Below are positions 11,159 through 23,505 of a stretch of 64,000 nt of DNA, in pieces (positions within the stretch are counted from its first letter, which is position 1; the number at the start of each line of letters is the position of its first letter). Below the pieces are notes generated by a model that was not told the origin of the DNA, searched no databases, and was given only the letters and a program-made list of their open reading frames with translations. The stretch covers positions 12,443,623 to 12,507,622 of the forward strand of contig NC_063053.1 in the NCBI RefSeq assembly GCF_018812025.1, read 5' to 3'. The DNA comes from Megalobrama amblycephala. Its lineage: Eukaryota; Chordata; Actinopteri; Cypriniformes; Xenocyprididae. A program made the position numbers and the translations under genes.

Positions 11159-12647
11159 AGGGTTAGTTCACCCCAAAATGAAAATTCTGTCATTAAAGGG
11201 ATAGTTCACCCAAAAATGAAAATTTGATGTTTATCTGCTTACCCCCAGAGCATCCAAGATGTAGGTGTCTTTGTTTCTTCAGTAGAACACAAATTATGAT
11301 TTTTAACTCCAACCGTTGCTGTCTGTCAGTCAAATAATGCTAGTGGATGGGAACTTCTACAATAACAGTAAATAAAACTTGCTTAGACAAGTCCAAATTA
11401 AACCCTGCAGCTCGTGACGACACATTGATGTCCTAAGACAAGAAACGATCGGTTTGTGCGAGAAACCGAATAGTATTTATATAATTTTTTACCTCTAATA
11501 CACCACTATGTCCAACAGCATTCATCACTCGATTCGTTTGGTCTGATCGCGCTCTGATCGTTTCGTGTCTTAAGACATCAATGTGTCGTCACGAGCCGCA
11601 GGGTTTAATTTGGATTTGTCTGTCGTGTTTTATTTACTCTTATAGTCCAAGTTCCCGCTGACTTGCATTATACCACTGACAGCACGGCAGCGGTTGCAGT
11701 TAAAAATCATCATTTGTGTTCTACTGAAGAAACAAAGACACCTACATCTTGGATGCGCTGGGGGTAAGCAGATAAACATCAAATTTTCATTTTTGGGTGA
11801 ACTATCCCTTTAATTACTCACCCTCATGTCGTTCCACACCTGTAAGACCTTCGTTCATCTTCGGAACACAAATTAAGATATTTGTATAAAATCCGATGGC
11901 TCAGAGAGGCCTGCATTGCCAGCAAGACAATTAACACTTTCAATGCCCAGAAAATTACTAAAGACATATTTAAAACAGTTCATATGACTACAGTGGTTCA
12001 ACCTTAATGTTATGAAGCGACGAGAATACCTTTTGTGCGCCAAAAAAACAAAATAACGACTTTATTCAACAATATCTACTGATGGCCGATTTCAAAACAC
12101 ACTGCTTCATGAAGCTTCGAAGCTTAACAAACATTTGTTTTGAATCAGTGGTTCGAAGCGCGAATCAAACTGCCAAAGTCACGCCCCCCAGTGGTGAACC
12201 ATTGAAATTTCGAAACACTTATGATGTAACGAAGCCTCGTTATGACGTAACGAAGCCTCGTTTTACTGAAATCACGTGACTTTGGCAGTTTGATACACGC
12301 TCCGAATCACTGATTCAAAACAAAAGATTCGTAAAACTTCGAAGCTTCATGAAGCAGTGTTTTGAAATCGTCACTAGATATTGTTGAATAAAGTCATTAT
12401 TTTTTTATTTTTTTTGCGTACAAAAAGTATTCTTGTCGCTTCATAACATTCAATACGTCTTTAGTAGCTTTCTGGGCACTGAAAGTGTTAATTGTCTTGC
12501 TGGCAATGCAGGGCTCACTGAGCCATCGGATTTTATGAAAAATCTTAATTTGTGTTCCGAAAAGATGAACAAAGGTCTTACGGGTCTGGAATGACATGAG
12601 GGTGAGTAATTCATGACAGAATTTTCATTTTTGGGTGGACTAACCCT
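11159..12647. mobile_element. TTAA-target MITE (AGGG.TAGTTCACCC family), middle layer
   Basis: Flanked by TTAA at 11155-11158 and 12648-12651. Its ends are inverted repeats starting AGGGTTAGTTCACCC on the left and AGGGTTAGTCCACCC read from the right. The interior carries the ACTCACCCTCATGTCGTTCC block and long inverted arms around 11830-12080 and 12360-12600. A TTAA duplication is used by piggyBac and Kolobok transposons; which one drives this family cannot be told from a MITE. It has no transposase. It is interrupted by a related element at 11197-11809. Confidence 0.88.
11197..11809. mobile_element. TTAA-target MITE, innermost layer
   Basis: TTAA flanks both ends (11193-11196, 11810-11813). 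Removing the element and one TTAA restores the CTGTCATTAATTACTCACC block of the surrounding MITE, so this insertion is younger. The ends are long inverted repeats (AGGGATAGTTCACCC, then ATGAAAATTTGATGTTTATC) extending at least 90 bases and including CATCCAAGATG. The inner arms also pair (CTCGTGACGACACATTGATG against its complement). It is a subfamily distinct from its host. Confidence 0.9.
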
Positions 12648-12759
12648 TTAACCCACACCACCAATCCTACCCAAGGGGTTAACAATGCGTATCGTATGCA
12701 GGTAAAAAGTAATTTCTGCGTATAAATAGCACGCCAAATACAAACATTAATTCATACCC

Positions 12760-15700
12760 TAGATAAGTTCAGATTTGACATGCTGTTCACAGTGGAGGAG
12801 CTCCACTCGGTAGAGTGAGGTAAACTGTGGTTTATAGATAATTTACAGATTAGAGTACCATAATGAAGAAATATTAAAATACTTGATAAATAATGATAAA
12901 GAAGACAGCACAGTGTTTGTGTAGGTTTTATGAAACAGCACATGACCCAGGATGTACACTCGATAGCTTTGTAAAAGAGAGTATGTGTGGAACAGGCAGC
13001 CCATGTTAATATTCTAATAAGAATGTTGTTTTATTTAGTGAATTTCAGTGAATAGCTGCCCATGTGAACACAGGCTAATGTTAAATAAAGATGATGGTTT
13101 GCTGGTCTTGACTCCTATATGACAGATTAAAAATAGAGCCTATGTTGGGAAGTCTGTCTGTTTCTCAGCAGGTGCTTGACAGATCTCTGAGCCTGGCTAT
13201 AACAGATGCCTCAAGCACCCTCTAACTTCCTCCTCTTGCTTCACTCTGTGTCCGAAATTGCTTTGATTGAGCGAGTGAGAGCATCGGTTTCGTGGGGGTT
13301 CATCCCTCATCGTCCGGCCTCGACCCTGCACCTCTCAGCGCCACAGGCAGGGGGGAAGATAAAGAGTCCCGGCCTGCCTGGCTGTAGGAATCCTAAATAT
13401 TAGTGGCAGTAAATCAGGCCTCTATGGCCCTATGGGTAGCTATTATCTTTTTCTCACTAATAAATCCCTCTCCATCACTGATAAGCTGGTTTCCCTCCCT
13501 AACCTTGCAGAAGAAGAAAAAAGAGGTGTTTTTAACGAGGAGGCAGGAATAGAAGAGACAGAAGTGGGCTGGGTGAGTTGGTGGTGTTGAGCTAGTTGGT
13601 GCTTTGGTCTGGTGTCTAAGATAATTGGGGCTTGTTTAATGTTTGTGCCCCATTTGTTTAGTATAGTGGAATGTCAGTATTTTAGTATATAGCTAAATTA
13701 CATATATGGTACTTGGATAAAGAAAAGTCAATGAAAAGACACTAATTTCTTTGTTTTGTTCTGTTACTTTATTAAAAAGTACATTAAATGCAATCCACGA
13801 AAATGCACAACATAAACCGTCCTTATATCATAATGAAGAAAAAAAACATTTTTTAAATGAAAACCATATTAAATAGTTTTGTAAAATTGTATAAAACAGC
13901 TTTACTGCTTAATATTTGGAAAAAGTCTGCAAAATTAGACAACGAATATGCAGAAAAAACAGGAAATGATATCATAGGGAGGACCCCTGCGGACCCTCAT
14001 GACTGTTAAGGTCAATAAGTCACTTAAAGTTTTAGATAATTGTACCTTTTCATGACAAGGCAAGGTTGTAAAATGTTATGTGGTGCAATTCACCTTAAAC
14101 ATAATATTTATTAATTACAAATTAATATGAATAATAAAATTCATAATTTTGTATTGAAGTTTACTTTTTACCTAATTTTAAATGATCAAGATGTGTACAT
14201 TGTGTATTCAGAATGTAAGAAAAATTTCACTTTTTACTTGGTTACACCACGTGACATTTTTATTAAATGTAAACTCTTCTTGAAAATAGTATCTATATTA
14301 AACCAACACTGGCATATGTTTAAAACTGTTAACATATTTCCTTTTCTTTATCATGGACACTCTTACACATCATTGACCCATAAATACATTTTTAGCATAC
14401 TGTAAATGTAGATTTTATTTCTTTTCACCACTCAGAGTGGTATTTAAACGATTAAAACATTGCCCAGTCATTTATTGCAGGTGCAGACTGTGTCCTTAAG
14501 CACAAGAATCTAACCGAAAAGGAATTGTAAGATTTCTGTGATTTTTACTGGACTGATATTTAAACCCAAGCAAGCTGTGAAACCTCTGATAATACAGATA
14601 CCAGCAAACATCAACACATTGATTGATCTGGTAGCAACCTTCAGTTGAGTGCTGATTTACCAGTTTCAGCTTCTTGAGACAAGGTTAGATAGGTTGTGCG
14701 ATGACAGGATCCCATCTATTTGATAAGAGTGTTCTCCGATTGTATCTCCTATACAGGTCAGAGTGTTTAAATGGCTTTAGGTGAGTTGTGGAGCAGGATC
14801 AGGCTGTTTAAAGCAGAGCTCTTTACATGCACTTTGCTCAGTGATAAGCTACTGTGATAGCAGATATGGAGCGACTCCCTACACACAGAAATGCTGCTGT
14901 ATTATTGTACCTACGATATGATTCAGAGTGTTGCATCTGAATACATTGCATTAATATTCTCAGAACTAAGTGGTGTGCTCTAATTACAAAAGTGATTACA
15001 AACATGTGCATATATCACTAAGGGCAGTATTATTTCCAAGCCTGTTGCCACCTTATTAATAATAGTGTACAGCGAACAAACAGCAATTACAGAAACAGGC
15101 AGCATACCACTGAGAACGGCACTTTTTCACATCCTGGCAAGACTGGACCCCCATTCAGTGCAAAGACTTAAGTTTAACCTCATTAAGAGAGCACACACTA
15201 GATACATAATTATTCCTCTGAGAATAGGCCTCACTAATACAAATTAGAGTGATAATGAAGCCACTGAGACTGGTCATTGCTGCTCCCTGAGCATCATGTG
15301 CAGTGAACTATTATCTAGAATTAGAGCGTTTGTTTACACTCACAGCTAAAAGCCTTTTTGCCAATGTCCACTCATTTATGAACAGAGGCTGCAGTGTGCA
15401 CTTTACAAGGTATGAGTTTAAAAATATAGTTTGAATTAAGGAGCTAGTGTTTAAATCCTGGGAAACAGAAATGCTGTCTCGAATCAAAACACTTGTTTGA
15501 GTAAATCTACAAGCAAACTGATTTCCGTACTTGGAAAAGACCTAAAAGTCTGAACTCGTAAAACTTTACCTGCGCTGTTCAGAATGCATCTGGTCTTCTC
15601 ATAACAGGTCGGTTTAATGTGCTACTTCAAAAGATGTCTAAATGTCTCCTTGAGGGAAGTAAATTGTTTGACGTTGAAAATACAGTCTACGTAGACCGTA

Positions 15701-15830
15701 CATCTGTGTTATTTCTGCATTCCTTTTCAGTTCAAGTGACATCAAGAGTGCTGAAAAGCTTCTCAATCATGTCATATCCGAAACATTGGTTTAAATTCTA
15801 GTGTTCTAAGAACTATATATTGTATATAAT
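12760..15830. other. Non-genic mostly unique sequence
   Basis: No gene or clear transposon end is seen. Frames of 60-92 codons are AT-rich and featureless. The block at about 13200-13500 is GC-richer (CGTCCGGCCTCGACCC) and looks non-repetitive, so it could be a regulatory element. 13700-14450 is very AT-rich. Confidence 0.45.
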
Positions 15831-15832
15831 AT

Positions 15833-16190
15833 CAATATTTGGGGTCTGTAAGATTTTTTAGATCTTTTATATCATAAGAAGTCTATTTGCTCACCTTTAT
15901 TTGATCAATAATACAGTAAAATTAGTAAAATTGTGAAATACTATTAATTAAATATTTTAAAATCTAATTTATTCCTGTGTTGGCAAAGCAGAATTTTTAG
16001 CAGCCATTACTTCAGTCTTCAGTTGTCCTTTAGAAATAATTTTAATGTGCTTATTTGGTTCTCAAGAAACATTTCTTGTTATTACCAATGTTAAAAATGT
16101 TTGTGTATTTCTGTGGAAACTGTGATACATGTTTTTTAAAGAATCCTAAAGTCTTTACTGTCACCTTTGATAAGATTAATGTGTTAATGT
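15833..16190 (-). mobile_element. Copy of an abundant cyprinid repeat ('CCCCAAAC.TTTGAA' family, HX), inverted
   Basis: Strings such as TTTGGGGTCTGTAAGATTTTT, TTATTTGATCAATAATACAG, CAGTCTTCAGT and GAAACATTTCTTGTTATTA match, in opposite orientation, the copies at 18213-19512, 35493-36330 and 41502-41910. I recognise it as a widespread cyprinid DNA repeat, but the family name is uncertain and no coding capacity remains. Confidence 0.75.
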
Positions 16191-16259
16191 GTAAAGTATT
16201 TTCTTTTGAACAGAACTTATATAAGGTTAATCCAAAATACTTTTAATGTGTCTTTTTTC

Positions 16260-17718
16260 CCCTTTTAAAAACCCAGACACTTGTTACCCTGACTTTTTTT
16301 ACTTTATGCCCATAAAATATATCAAATATATCAAAGACATACTCATCATAGATTAGGTGTAACTCAATGCATGTGTGACTTTTTAAACTAAATAATTAGG
16401 AAAAAAATAAAATCATTGATTCATACTTTTGAAAAAACAACAGGACCTCAGAGACAAAGCAATCATAACCCAGTCATACAGCATGTAGGACATATAACCT
16501 CTTCACAATCACATCCCATAAATCACACCTTCTATTGCATTCCTGCAGCCTGTGCTGACGTTTTTCCCTCTTTATGTAAAGGCTTGGCCGGGTGCCAAAT
16601 CTGTCTTCCGCGGTTTCACACATAACAACATTGCATCACTCAAAAATAAAGAATTATTTTAAAAGGGGTTCTTCTCTTGGCTGCATCTCAGGCAAAACAA
16701 ATCTCTCTGTTTTGATAGCCATATTGAGCCAACTGCACCTGGCTGTTCAGTGCAGAGCATGCTCAGAGCGCTCTCATGGGCCAGACTCTTAGGTCACGGC
16801 CCCATATAAAATAGTACATCAGGAGAATTAGGAACCTGACATGAGGGACAACCCACAAAGGTTTTAATCCTTTGAAGGAGCTTGACATTTTTACCCAAAG
16901 GTTGATCAACCCCAAAGGGTGCTAATAAACTACAGTGACGAGTGATGAATGAAAATTGGGTTCTGGATCCACAATTCTGCTGTGAAACACAACAGATTAG
17001 AAGGATAAAGGCCATTAACACTCCAAAAAAGGCTTCGTCACATTTAAAAATAACAGGGCATCTTTGCTTGTTCAAGAAGAAACAGATAATCCTTTGCTTG
17101 TTAAAACAACATAAACCAAATTGAATCCTTCACCATTATATACACAGTGCAATTAAATGCATTATCTGACCAACTGTATGTTTCTCTGGAAGCCACAAAC
17201 CCCTGGTTCCTGCGCAGTGAAACTCCCACATCTGATACTATCTCTCAGCTCCTCAGAGAAGGTGAGTGCTACATTAAGTGGGTTATATATTTTCTCTGGA
17301 CAGCTCTTTCTAAGGGAAGAGGAGTAAAGGAGCTGATTTTGGCCAAAGGCAAAGATAAGCACTAGGGGGGTGTGCAGGTTCAGAGTGTGTGTTTGAACGT
17401 GTGTGGACTACGAGTCAGGCCCGGCAATCAGTGAGCAATCTCGGGTGGTGTTTAGTGGCCTCTAAGATCTATTAAACTGGCCCTAATTTCCCTTGTCGGA
17501 GGGGATGTGTGAGCTGGGTAGAAAAAGTCTAGAAGGGAAGGATGTGTGGGTGTTTATATCTGAAAATAGTTCTAGCACCCTCTACTGCAGGGGAAGAATA
17601 GTTAAAAGGGAAAAGAGGAGAAAACAGACAGGAAGGGGGTGGAGGAAGAACAATCACTCACACCTGTGAAGCCCTGCTGAGAGGAACAACTTGCTCAGTG
17701 AGGGGTTTGGCCGAGGTT
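16260..17718. other. Non-genic sequence, no repeat recognised
   Basis: Frames up to 93 codons occur on both strands here but overlap each other and show no motif. Neither tandem repeats nor transposon ends were recognised. Confidence 0.45.
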
Positions 17719-18110
17719 GGCTGCGTCCGAAATCGCATCCATCCCTACTATATAGTAGGCGAAAAACAGTATGTGACAAGAGAAGTATGTCCGAATTCAC
17801 AGTAGGCAAAGTCTCCTGATGGTAGGCAAGTACCCAGATGACCTTCTTCCAGCGAAATTCTGAAGGGTGCATAAGATGGACACTCATATCCCATCAGACC
17901 ACGGAAGTGGATTTGTGAATAGCGGTAATGTGACGTAACTGACGCTGGTAGGTCATATGATAATGAAAACATAGCGAATGTACATCTGGATTACATTCAT
18001 ACGACACACATTTGTAATATATAGAACATACTTTTTTAGCGGTCACAAAGTAAGTACTTATTCAAAATAAGTACTTGCTCAAAAAAAAGTATGCGATTTC
18101 GGAAGCAGCC
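17719..18110. mobile_element. Short transposon with 3-bp target duplication (TIR GGCTGC.TCCGAAATCGCA)
   Basis: The left end reads GGCTGCGTCCGAAATCGCAT and the right end is its inverted copy with one change. A direct GTT lies on both sides (17716-17718, 18111-18113). A 3-bp duplication fits PIF/Harbinger-type elements, though their usual target is TTA or TAA. At 392 bases it is non-autonomous. The interior repeats GTAGGCAA and AAGTACTTA-like motifs. Confidence 0.8.
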
Positions 18111-18311
18111 GTTAATAAAGGAGAAATAAAAACAATATTTTAACCAAATGTATTTGAGAAAACACCAAAAATTTCAAATCAAATTACAATTTTCAATAAC
18201 ACACCTTAGATTTTTCTTTTTGAAAGAAATTAATTATTTTATTCAGTAAAGATGAATACATTGATAAGGAGTGACAGTAAAGACATTTATAATGTTACAA
18301 GTAAGCATTAA

Positions 18312-19233
18312 AGGGTTAGTTCACCCAAAAATGAAAATTATGTCATTAATGACTCACCCTCATGTCGTTCCAAACCCGTAAGACCTCCGTTCATCTTCGG
18401 AACACAGTTTAAGATATTTTAGATTTAGTCCGAGAGCTTTCTGTCCCTCCACTGAAAGTGTATGTACGATAGACTGTACATGTCCAGAAAGGTAATAAAA
18501 ACATCATCAAAGTAATCCATGTGACATCAGTGGGTTAGTTAGAAGTTTTTGAAGCATCGAAAATACATTTTGGTCCAAAAATAACAAAAACTACGACTTT
18601 ATTCAGCATTGTATTCTCTTCCGGGTCAATCCGGGTTGTCAATCCGGGTTCACGACTCCGCAGTGACGCTGCTGACGTAAGACGCTGCTGACGTGTTATC
18701 TGGTGCGCCCGAGCTTCGTTTACAGTCTGAGGGAGACGCACGCTGTATTCAAGCTATTCTACATTGTTTGTATTTTGGTATTGCTATATTTTTTTAAATG
18801 GTGCATAAGTGTGCATGTCGCAGATGTCCTAATCGCCAAAAACAAGGACGTAAAAGTGCATTACCAACGCCGACAGATGAAAGGAATCAATTCAATGTAA
18901 TCAATTCAATGGAAAGGATTCTGGAAGAGAATACAATGCTGAATAAAGTCGTAGTTTTTGTTATTTTTGGACCAAAATGTATTTTCGATGCTTCAAAAAC
19001 TTCTAACTAACCCACTGATGTCACATGGACTACTTTGATGATGTTTTTATTACCTTTCTGGACATGGACAGTATACCGTACATACATTTTCAATGGAGGG
19101 ACAGAAAGCTCTCGGACTAAATCTAAAATATCTTAAACTGTGTTCCGAAGATGAACGGAGGTCTTACGGGTTTGGAACGACATGAGGGTGAGTCATTAAT
19201 GACGTAATTTTCATTTTTGGGTGAACTAACCCT
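18312..19233. mobile_element. TTAA-target MITE carrying an exon-like insert
   Basis: TTAA flanks both ends (18308-18311, 19234-19237), and the terminal inverted repeats are AGGGTTAGTTCACCCAAAAA. The arms pair over about 300 bases (for example GACTTTATTCAGCATTGTAT against its complement near 18940). The centre (18620-18900) is not palindromic and contains TGACGTAA and TGACGTG motifs, then an AT stretch and an ATG at 18798. This unpaired core looks like a promoter plus first-exon fragment of a parent element or a captured gene. Confidence 0.88.
18798..18900 (+). pseudogene. THAP-like zinc-finger N-terminus relic inside a MITE
   Basis: The frame starts MVHKCACRRCPNRQKQG and continues with a PTDERN string. 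THAP zinc fingers typically begin with Met a few residues before a C-x2-4-C pair followed by N-R, then an FHR.P.D..RR segment. Here C5-x4-C10, PNR and PTDERN resemble that start, but the FHR-like segment is damaged and the downstream C-x2-H is absent. The frame stops after 34 codons. THAP domains occur in several DNA transposases and in host proteins, so it may be a transposase relic. Chance cysteine spacing is the alternative. Confidence 0.35.
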
Positions 19234-19519
19234 TTAAGCAGCAAAACTGTTTTCTTCATTGATGTTTCTTGAGCAGCAAATCAGTATGAATGATTTCTGA
19301 AGGATCATGTGACTGAAGACTGGAGTTGAGGCTGCTAAAATTTAATTACATTTTAAAATCTAATCTACTCAAATAGAAAAGTTATTTTAAATGAATGTTT
19401 CACAATATTACCATTTTTGCTGTATTTTTGATCAAATAAATGCAGCCTTGTTGAGCATAAGAGACCAAAATATTATAAAATCTTATCGACCCCAAACATT
19501 TAAACTGTAGTACAGAAGA

Positions 19520-22500
19520 GTCTGTTATACATATTGCCACATAACATCTCAAAAGTTATGTTTTGTTTTTTCTTTATTGCATTAGATGTGTGCAATATAC
19601 GCAAATATTTTGACGCTGCATGTTATTATCGATTTATTTTAGTGACATTAATTCAGTGTAGTAAGTCAGTGCGCAGATGACAGATATGATATGCCATAGT
19701 TTAACAGATGCACCTCTTTTTAATTCACAGATAACTACATTCATAATTTCACTAATATATTGACCACTGAACTAGAAATGTCCCTGGTTTTTATTTCAGA
19801 AATCTGGTCACCTTACATCTCCACACAGGTGCAAGGGAAAACTGAAATGAAACGGAACAGTTTGGCAGAGTGTAAGAGAGAGAGGATGAAGAAATGGACA
19901 TGTAGCACATTTGCTCTTGTCTCTCTAGACTCAAGTAGCAATGAAGAGCTCCCAGGGTGAACTGCCAATAAAGACATCAGGGAAAAAAGAAAAAAAATCT
20001 CTCCTTACTCTCTCACTCTGTATATACATCTATCTTCATACCTCTCTCTTCTCCTCTTTCCCCCTTGCTTCATTACTCTCTGTCTCTATTCGTTCTCTTT
20101 CATCTGTCAGTCTCTTCTTGCCAGGACGGCTCTCTTGCCTCCGCTGGCAGACAGACTGGGCTGAAAGCAAAGGACATCTGGATCTAGGTCTGTAAGAGAG
20201 AGAGAAAGGATAAGCATGTGAAATCAAACAAGCACTAAACATTGTTAGTGGTTTTGTTTGTTCTGATATATGTCAAGGTTTGCATGTGTTTGTAACATAT
20301 AAGAGTGTTTATATTTATTAAAGAGAGTCTGAGGATTGTAGTAGTTTCTGTTTGGTTACAGGAGTCTTGTACCAAACCTGGATTTATTTCTGAGGCAGGA
20401 CAGAATGACTTAACAACACATAACAGAGATCGTCTCAATTAGCTTTACTGTAAAGCGATAGGTGCAATAAAAACAGTGCTGTATCTAAAAAGCTAGTAGT
20501 GTTGTTTTAGTCTTTTGGTTAGTTACTCTCTAATACTGCACCTAACTGTACTGTATCTTCAAAAAGACTGAAATATTTGCAATAAAAAATCCAAAGTTCT
20601 CAGTCATCAACATGCATATGAATGCATGTCTGAGGGGTAGAACAATCATATGCTATTATGAGGTGATCAGATCTGCAGTTTTCTTCTAGTTTGTGATTTA
20701 CTCAATGCAATGCATAAAGCCTGCGTTCCAGGCTTTATGACGACAAGGGGGCCAATAAAACATTGCTAAATATAGGGGTGGAGGCCTATATGCATGACAA
20801 TTTTGTCCCAAACCCAGAAAATTCTAACTAATTCTGGGTTTACCTCTAAATTTCCATTGATTCAGCTCTGCCAGATCTGATGTGGCAGTGGCTCGGGAGC
20901 GTAGACCATTGAAGTCCAGCCTGGAATGTGATGTGGAATGCAGTTTCACATTACTTTCACTTTTAAAACTGCATATCCTTTTCCATATAGACAGCACATC
21001 TGAAATTGAGTTGACAATGGAGGATATTGTAAATAGAGAATATGATGGCCTGGCGTTCCATCCTTAGAGAACTAGACTTAGATCAAGGATTTGTAAGTTA
21101 TTAGGTAATTAGATAATATTTTATCACTTTTTATTATTTGATATTTTATCTTAAATCATTTTAATTTGGCACCTAAATTATTTAAAATTAACCTTCTTTT
21201 CTCCTCATCTTTTCACAGACTTGATCATTACACAAGAAGTATCTTAATAGAAAGATAAACGAGAAAAGAAATACAATCCCACTGAAAAATATGTATAAAA
21301 ATGTTTTGCTAACATTTCCATTAGGTTTTCTTCTGAATGTTCTCTGAAAACACTGAATGGTCAATTTTATCATTTTGAAAACATTATGGGAACACTGCAT
21401 TACTCTGAATGGTGTGAAACGGATAAAAATGTTTAAAAAACTTTAGATGATCATCCAACTAAAATGTTTTTAGGAAAGACATCCATCTGATGTACTGTAT
21501 GATAGGCCTATACACATTTTTTTTGTGCTAACTTTTTGCGAATGAACTTTAAATATACATTCTATAAATGTCACAGGAGGAACATTTGTCCACATCGTTG
21601 AGAGAACCTTGTCAGAACGTTAGCCAAACTTCTGAGAAGTTCCCTGTTAGCTTGGATGTTATTGTAATATCATGTATTTGGATGTATTTCATTACAAAGA
21701 TTTTAAGTAACTTCATATTTCCATGTAAAAAAGTCTAAATATTCCCATAACTGCCTGAATCCATCTAGCTCCACATATTGCAGCCTGCGCCCTGTCTGAA
21801 AAGCAGCCCAGGCCGAGGGTAGGTGTTGCTGGAATATTTCACCATACAAGGGTGAAAACCAATTGTTTCGCTGGCATAGTCGCCTTAGGGATTAGCAATG
21901 TCATTAAGCATCCATGAATTGCAGAAGCCGTCCATTGCTTATTGACTCACACTTTGCTCATTAAAAAAGAGTCAGCCTTTAGCTCTGTCCTCTCTCTTTC
22001 CTTTCCACTTTCTTCCTCTCATTAAACAGCATTCGGCTAATGGGCCAAAACCCCACTATCCCCACCATTGCTGGCCACCGCTGTGCCGGGGGAGAGGAGT
22101 GAACTAGAGCATTCACACCCATATCCAACTGTCAAGCCCTTCTCCCATCTTCTCTCTCCCAAAGGAAACACCTCTGTGATCAGAGCACACCTGAAGTCCT
22201 TTAAAAATGGTCATTAATTGATGCTCTACAACTGCAACTGTGTTTTTTAAGGAGTTTGAGTTTGTGGTGGAATAAGTGTATTCCCGAGAGATGCTCTGGT
22301 GAATATAGAGGGACAATTACTGGTGTTTTGGAGTGCAGTAGAGAAAGCAACAGAAGTCATGCAATAACAAAGCTTCTTCAAGTAAAACCTGTGGGACCGT
22401 CTTTAGAGTGTAGAATGGCCTTCTGTCTGATCAAGGAGATCATAATTGATAGCATAGACCCAGCCAGCAATTAAACTGCCCACCATACACCATATCCTAA

Positions 22501-22960
22501 AAGACAAGTTAAATTGCTGTCCATACTACAAGCCAACTGATATATGCAGTATGAAGTGTTTGTGAGGGAAAATCAGAGGAAAACAGTGATTTTTTTTCCA
22601 TGTTCTCTGGCATTACTCCATGACTAAGTGTGTGTAAGGAGGCAGATGGTAATTACTGCAGGGATCAGTCGTTCTACAGTGCAGTTCATTAAGACATTGA
22701 GTGTGTTTACATGTACAACAAAAGCTGATAACTATCAACAACCCATTCATTACAAGAACCCAACAACACAAGACAAATGTGTGAGATTTTGAAATTTGGA
22801 ATTTTCTCCGGTCTTGACATCAAGTTTAAGGAAAAACACTAAATGAGCTGAGAGCATGCCATACACATGTTTACATACAAGTAAAATTGAGGTAACGGGC
22901 AAAAAGGTGTAAAAAAAGAAGAAAAAAGAAGGTTTTTTCTTAAACTATTTATAATCTTTC
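19520..22960. other. Non-genic mostly unique sequence
   Basis: No gene is seen. CT/GA-rich patches at 19980-20200 generate spurious frames. About 21240-21660 and 44220-44350 share the CCCTGTTAGCT(T/G)GG string of a fish repeat, suggesting an old degraded element. 21760-22150 is GC-richer and looks non-repetitive. Confidence 0.4.
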
Positions 22961-22963
22961 CCT

Positions 22964-23505
22964 GACAAAACAAAACAAAACAAAACTTTACATTTGTTTG
23001 CACTGTTCTTTTAAAATATTTACATTTACATTACATTTTCCATTCAGATCACAAAAAATGTTTACTTTTGTATCGGTTTGACAAAACAAAACAACAAAAT
23101 GTAACAAAACAAAACAGAAAAAACAAAACAAAAACAAAACGTTACATTTGTTTGCACTTTACTTTTAAAATATTTACATTTACATTACATTTTCCATTCA
23201 GATCACAAAAATTGTTTACTTTTGTATCAGTCTGACAAAACAAAACAACAAAATGTAACAAAACAGAAAAAACAAAACAAAACAAAATATTACATTTGTT
23301 TGCACTTTACTTTTAAAATGTTTATATTTACATTACATTTTCCAATCAGATCACAAAAATTGTTTACTTTTGTATCGGTCTGACAAAACAAAACAGAAAA
23401 AACAAAACGAAACAAAAAAACGTTACATTTGTTTGCACTTTCAAAATATGTTCATTTACACAATATTTACCATTCAGACCACAAAAATTGCTCACGTTTG
23501 TTTAC
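22964..23505. repeat. Minisatellite, about four units of ~150 bp
   Basis: Units start with GACAAAACAAAAC at 22964, 23080, 23234 and 23382, so spacings are 116, 154 and 148 bases. Each contains an ACAAAAC-rich run, then TTACATTTGTTTGCACT, then ATTTACATTACATTTTCC, then CAGATCACAAAAATTGTTTAC. The first unit lacks part of the A-rich head and the last is degenerate. Because units are ~150 bp rather than a few bases, unequal exchange is the likely origin. Confidence 0.92.

Larger units (their letters stand above)
11045..12753. mobile_element. Outer palindromic element of a three-layer nest (TIR ATGTTTGTATTTGG)
   Basis: Sequence at 11045-11110 (ATGTTTGTATTTGG, then TTTATACGCAGAAATTAC) reappears inverted at about 12690-12753. 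The two halves are separated by a complete TTAA MITE (11159-12647). This is the oldest layer of the nest. No coding capacity and no certain target-site duplication were seen, so the superfamily is unknown. Confidence 0.75.
18213..19512 (+). mobile_element. HX-family repeat split by a TTAA MITE
   Basis: The left part (18213-18307) ends GACAGTAAAGACATTTATAA.. and the right part resumes at 19238 with GCAGCAAAACTGTTTTC, GATGTTTCTTGAGCAGCAAA and ATCATGTGACTGAAGACTGG, ending at CGACCCCAAACATTTAAACTG. The MITE at 18312-19233 lies between them. A stretch of HX sequence on the left side is also missing when compared with the copy at 41502-41910. Confidence 0.78.
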
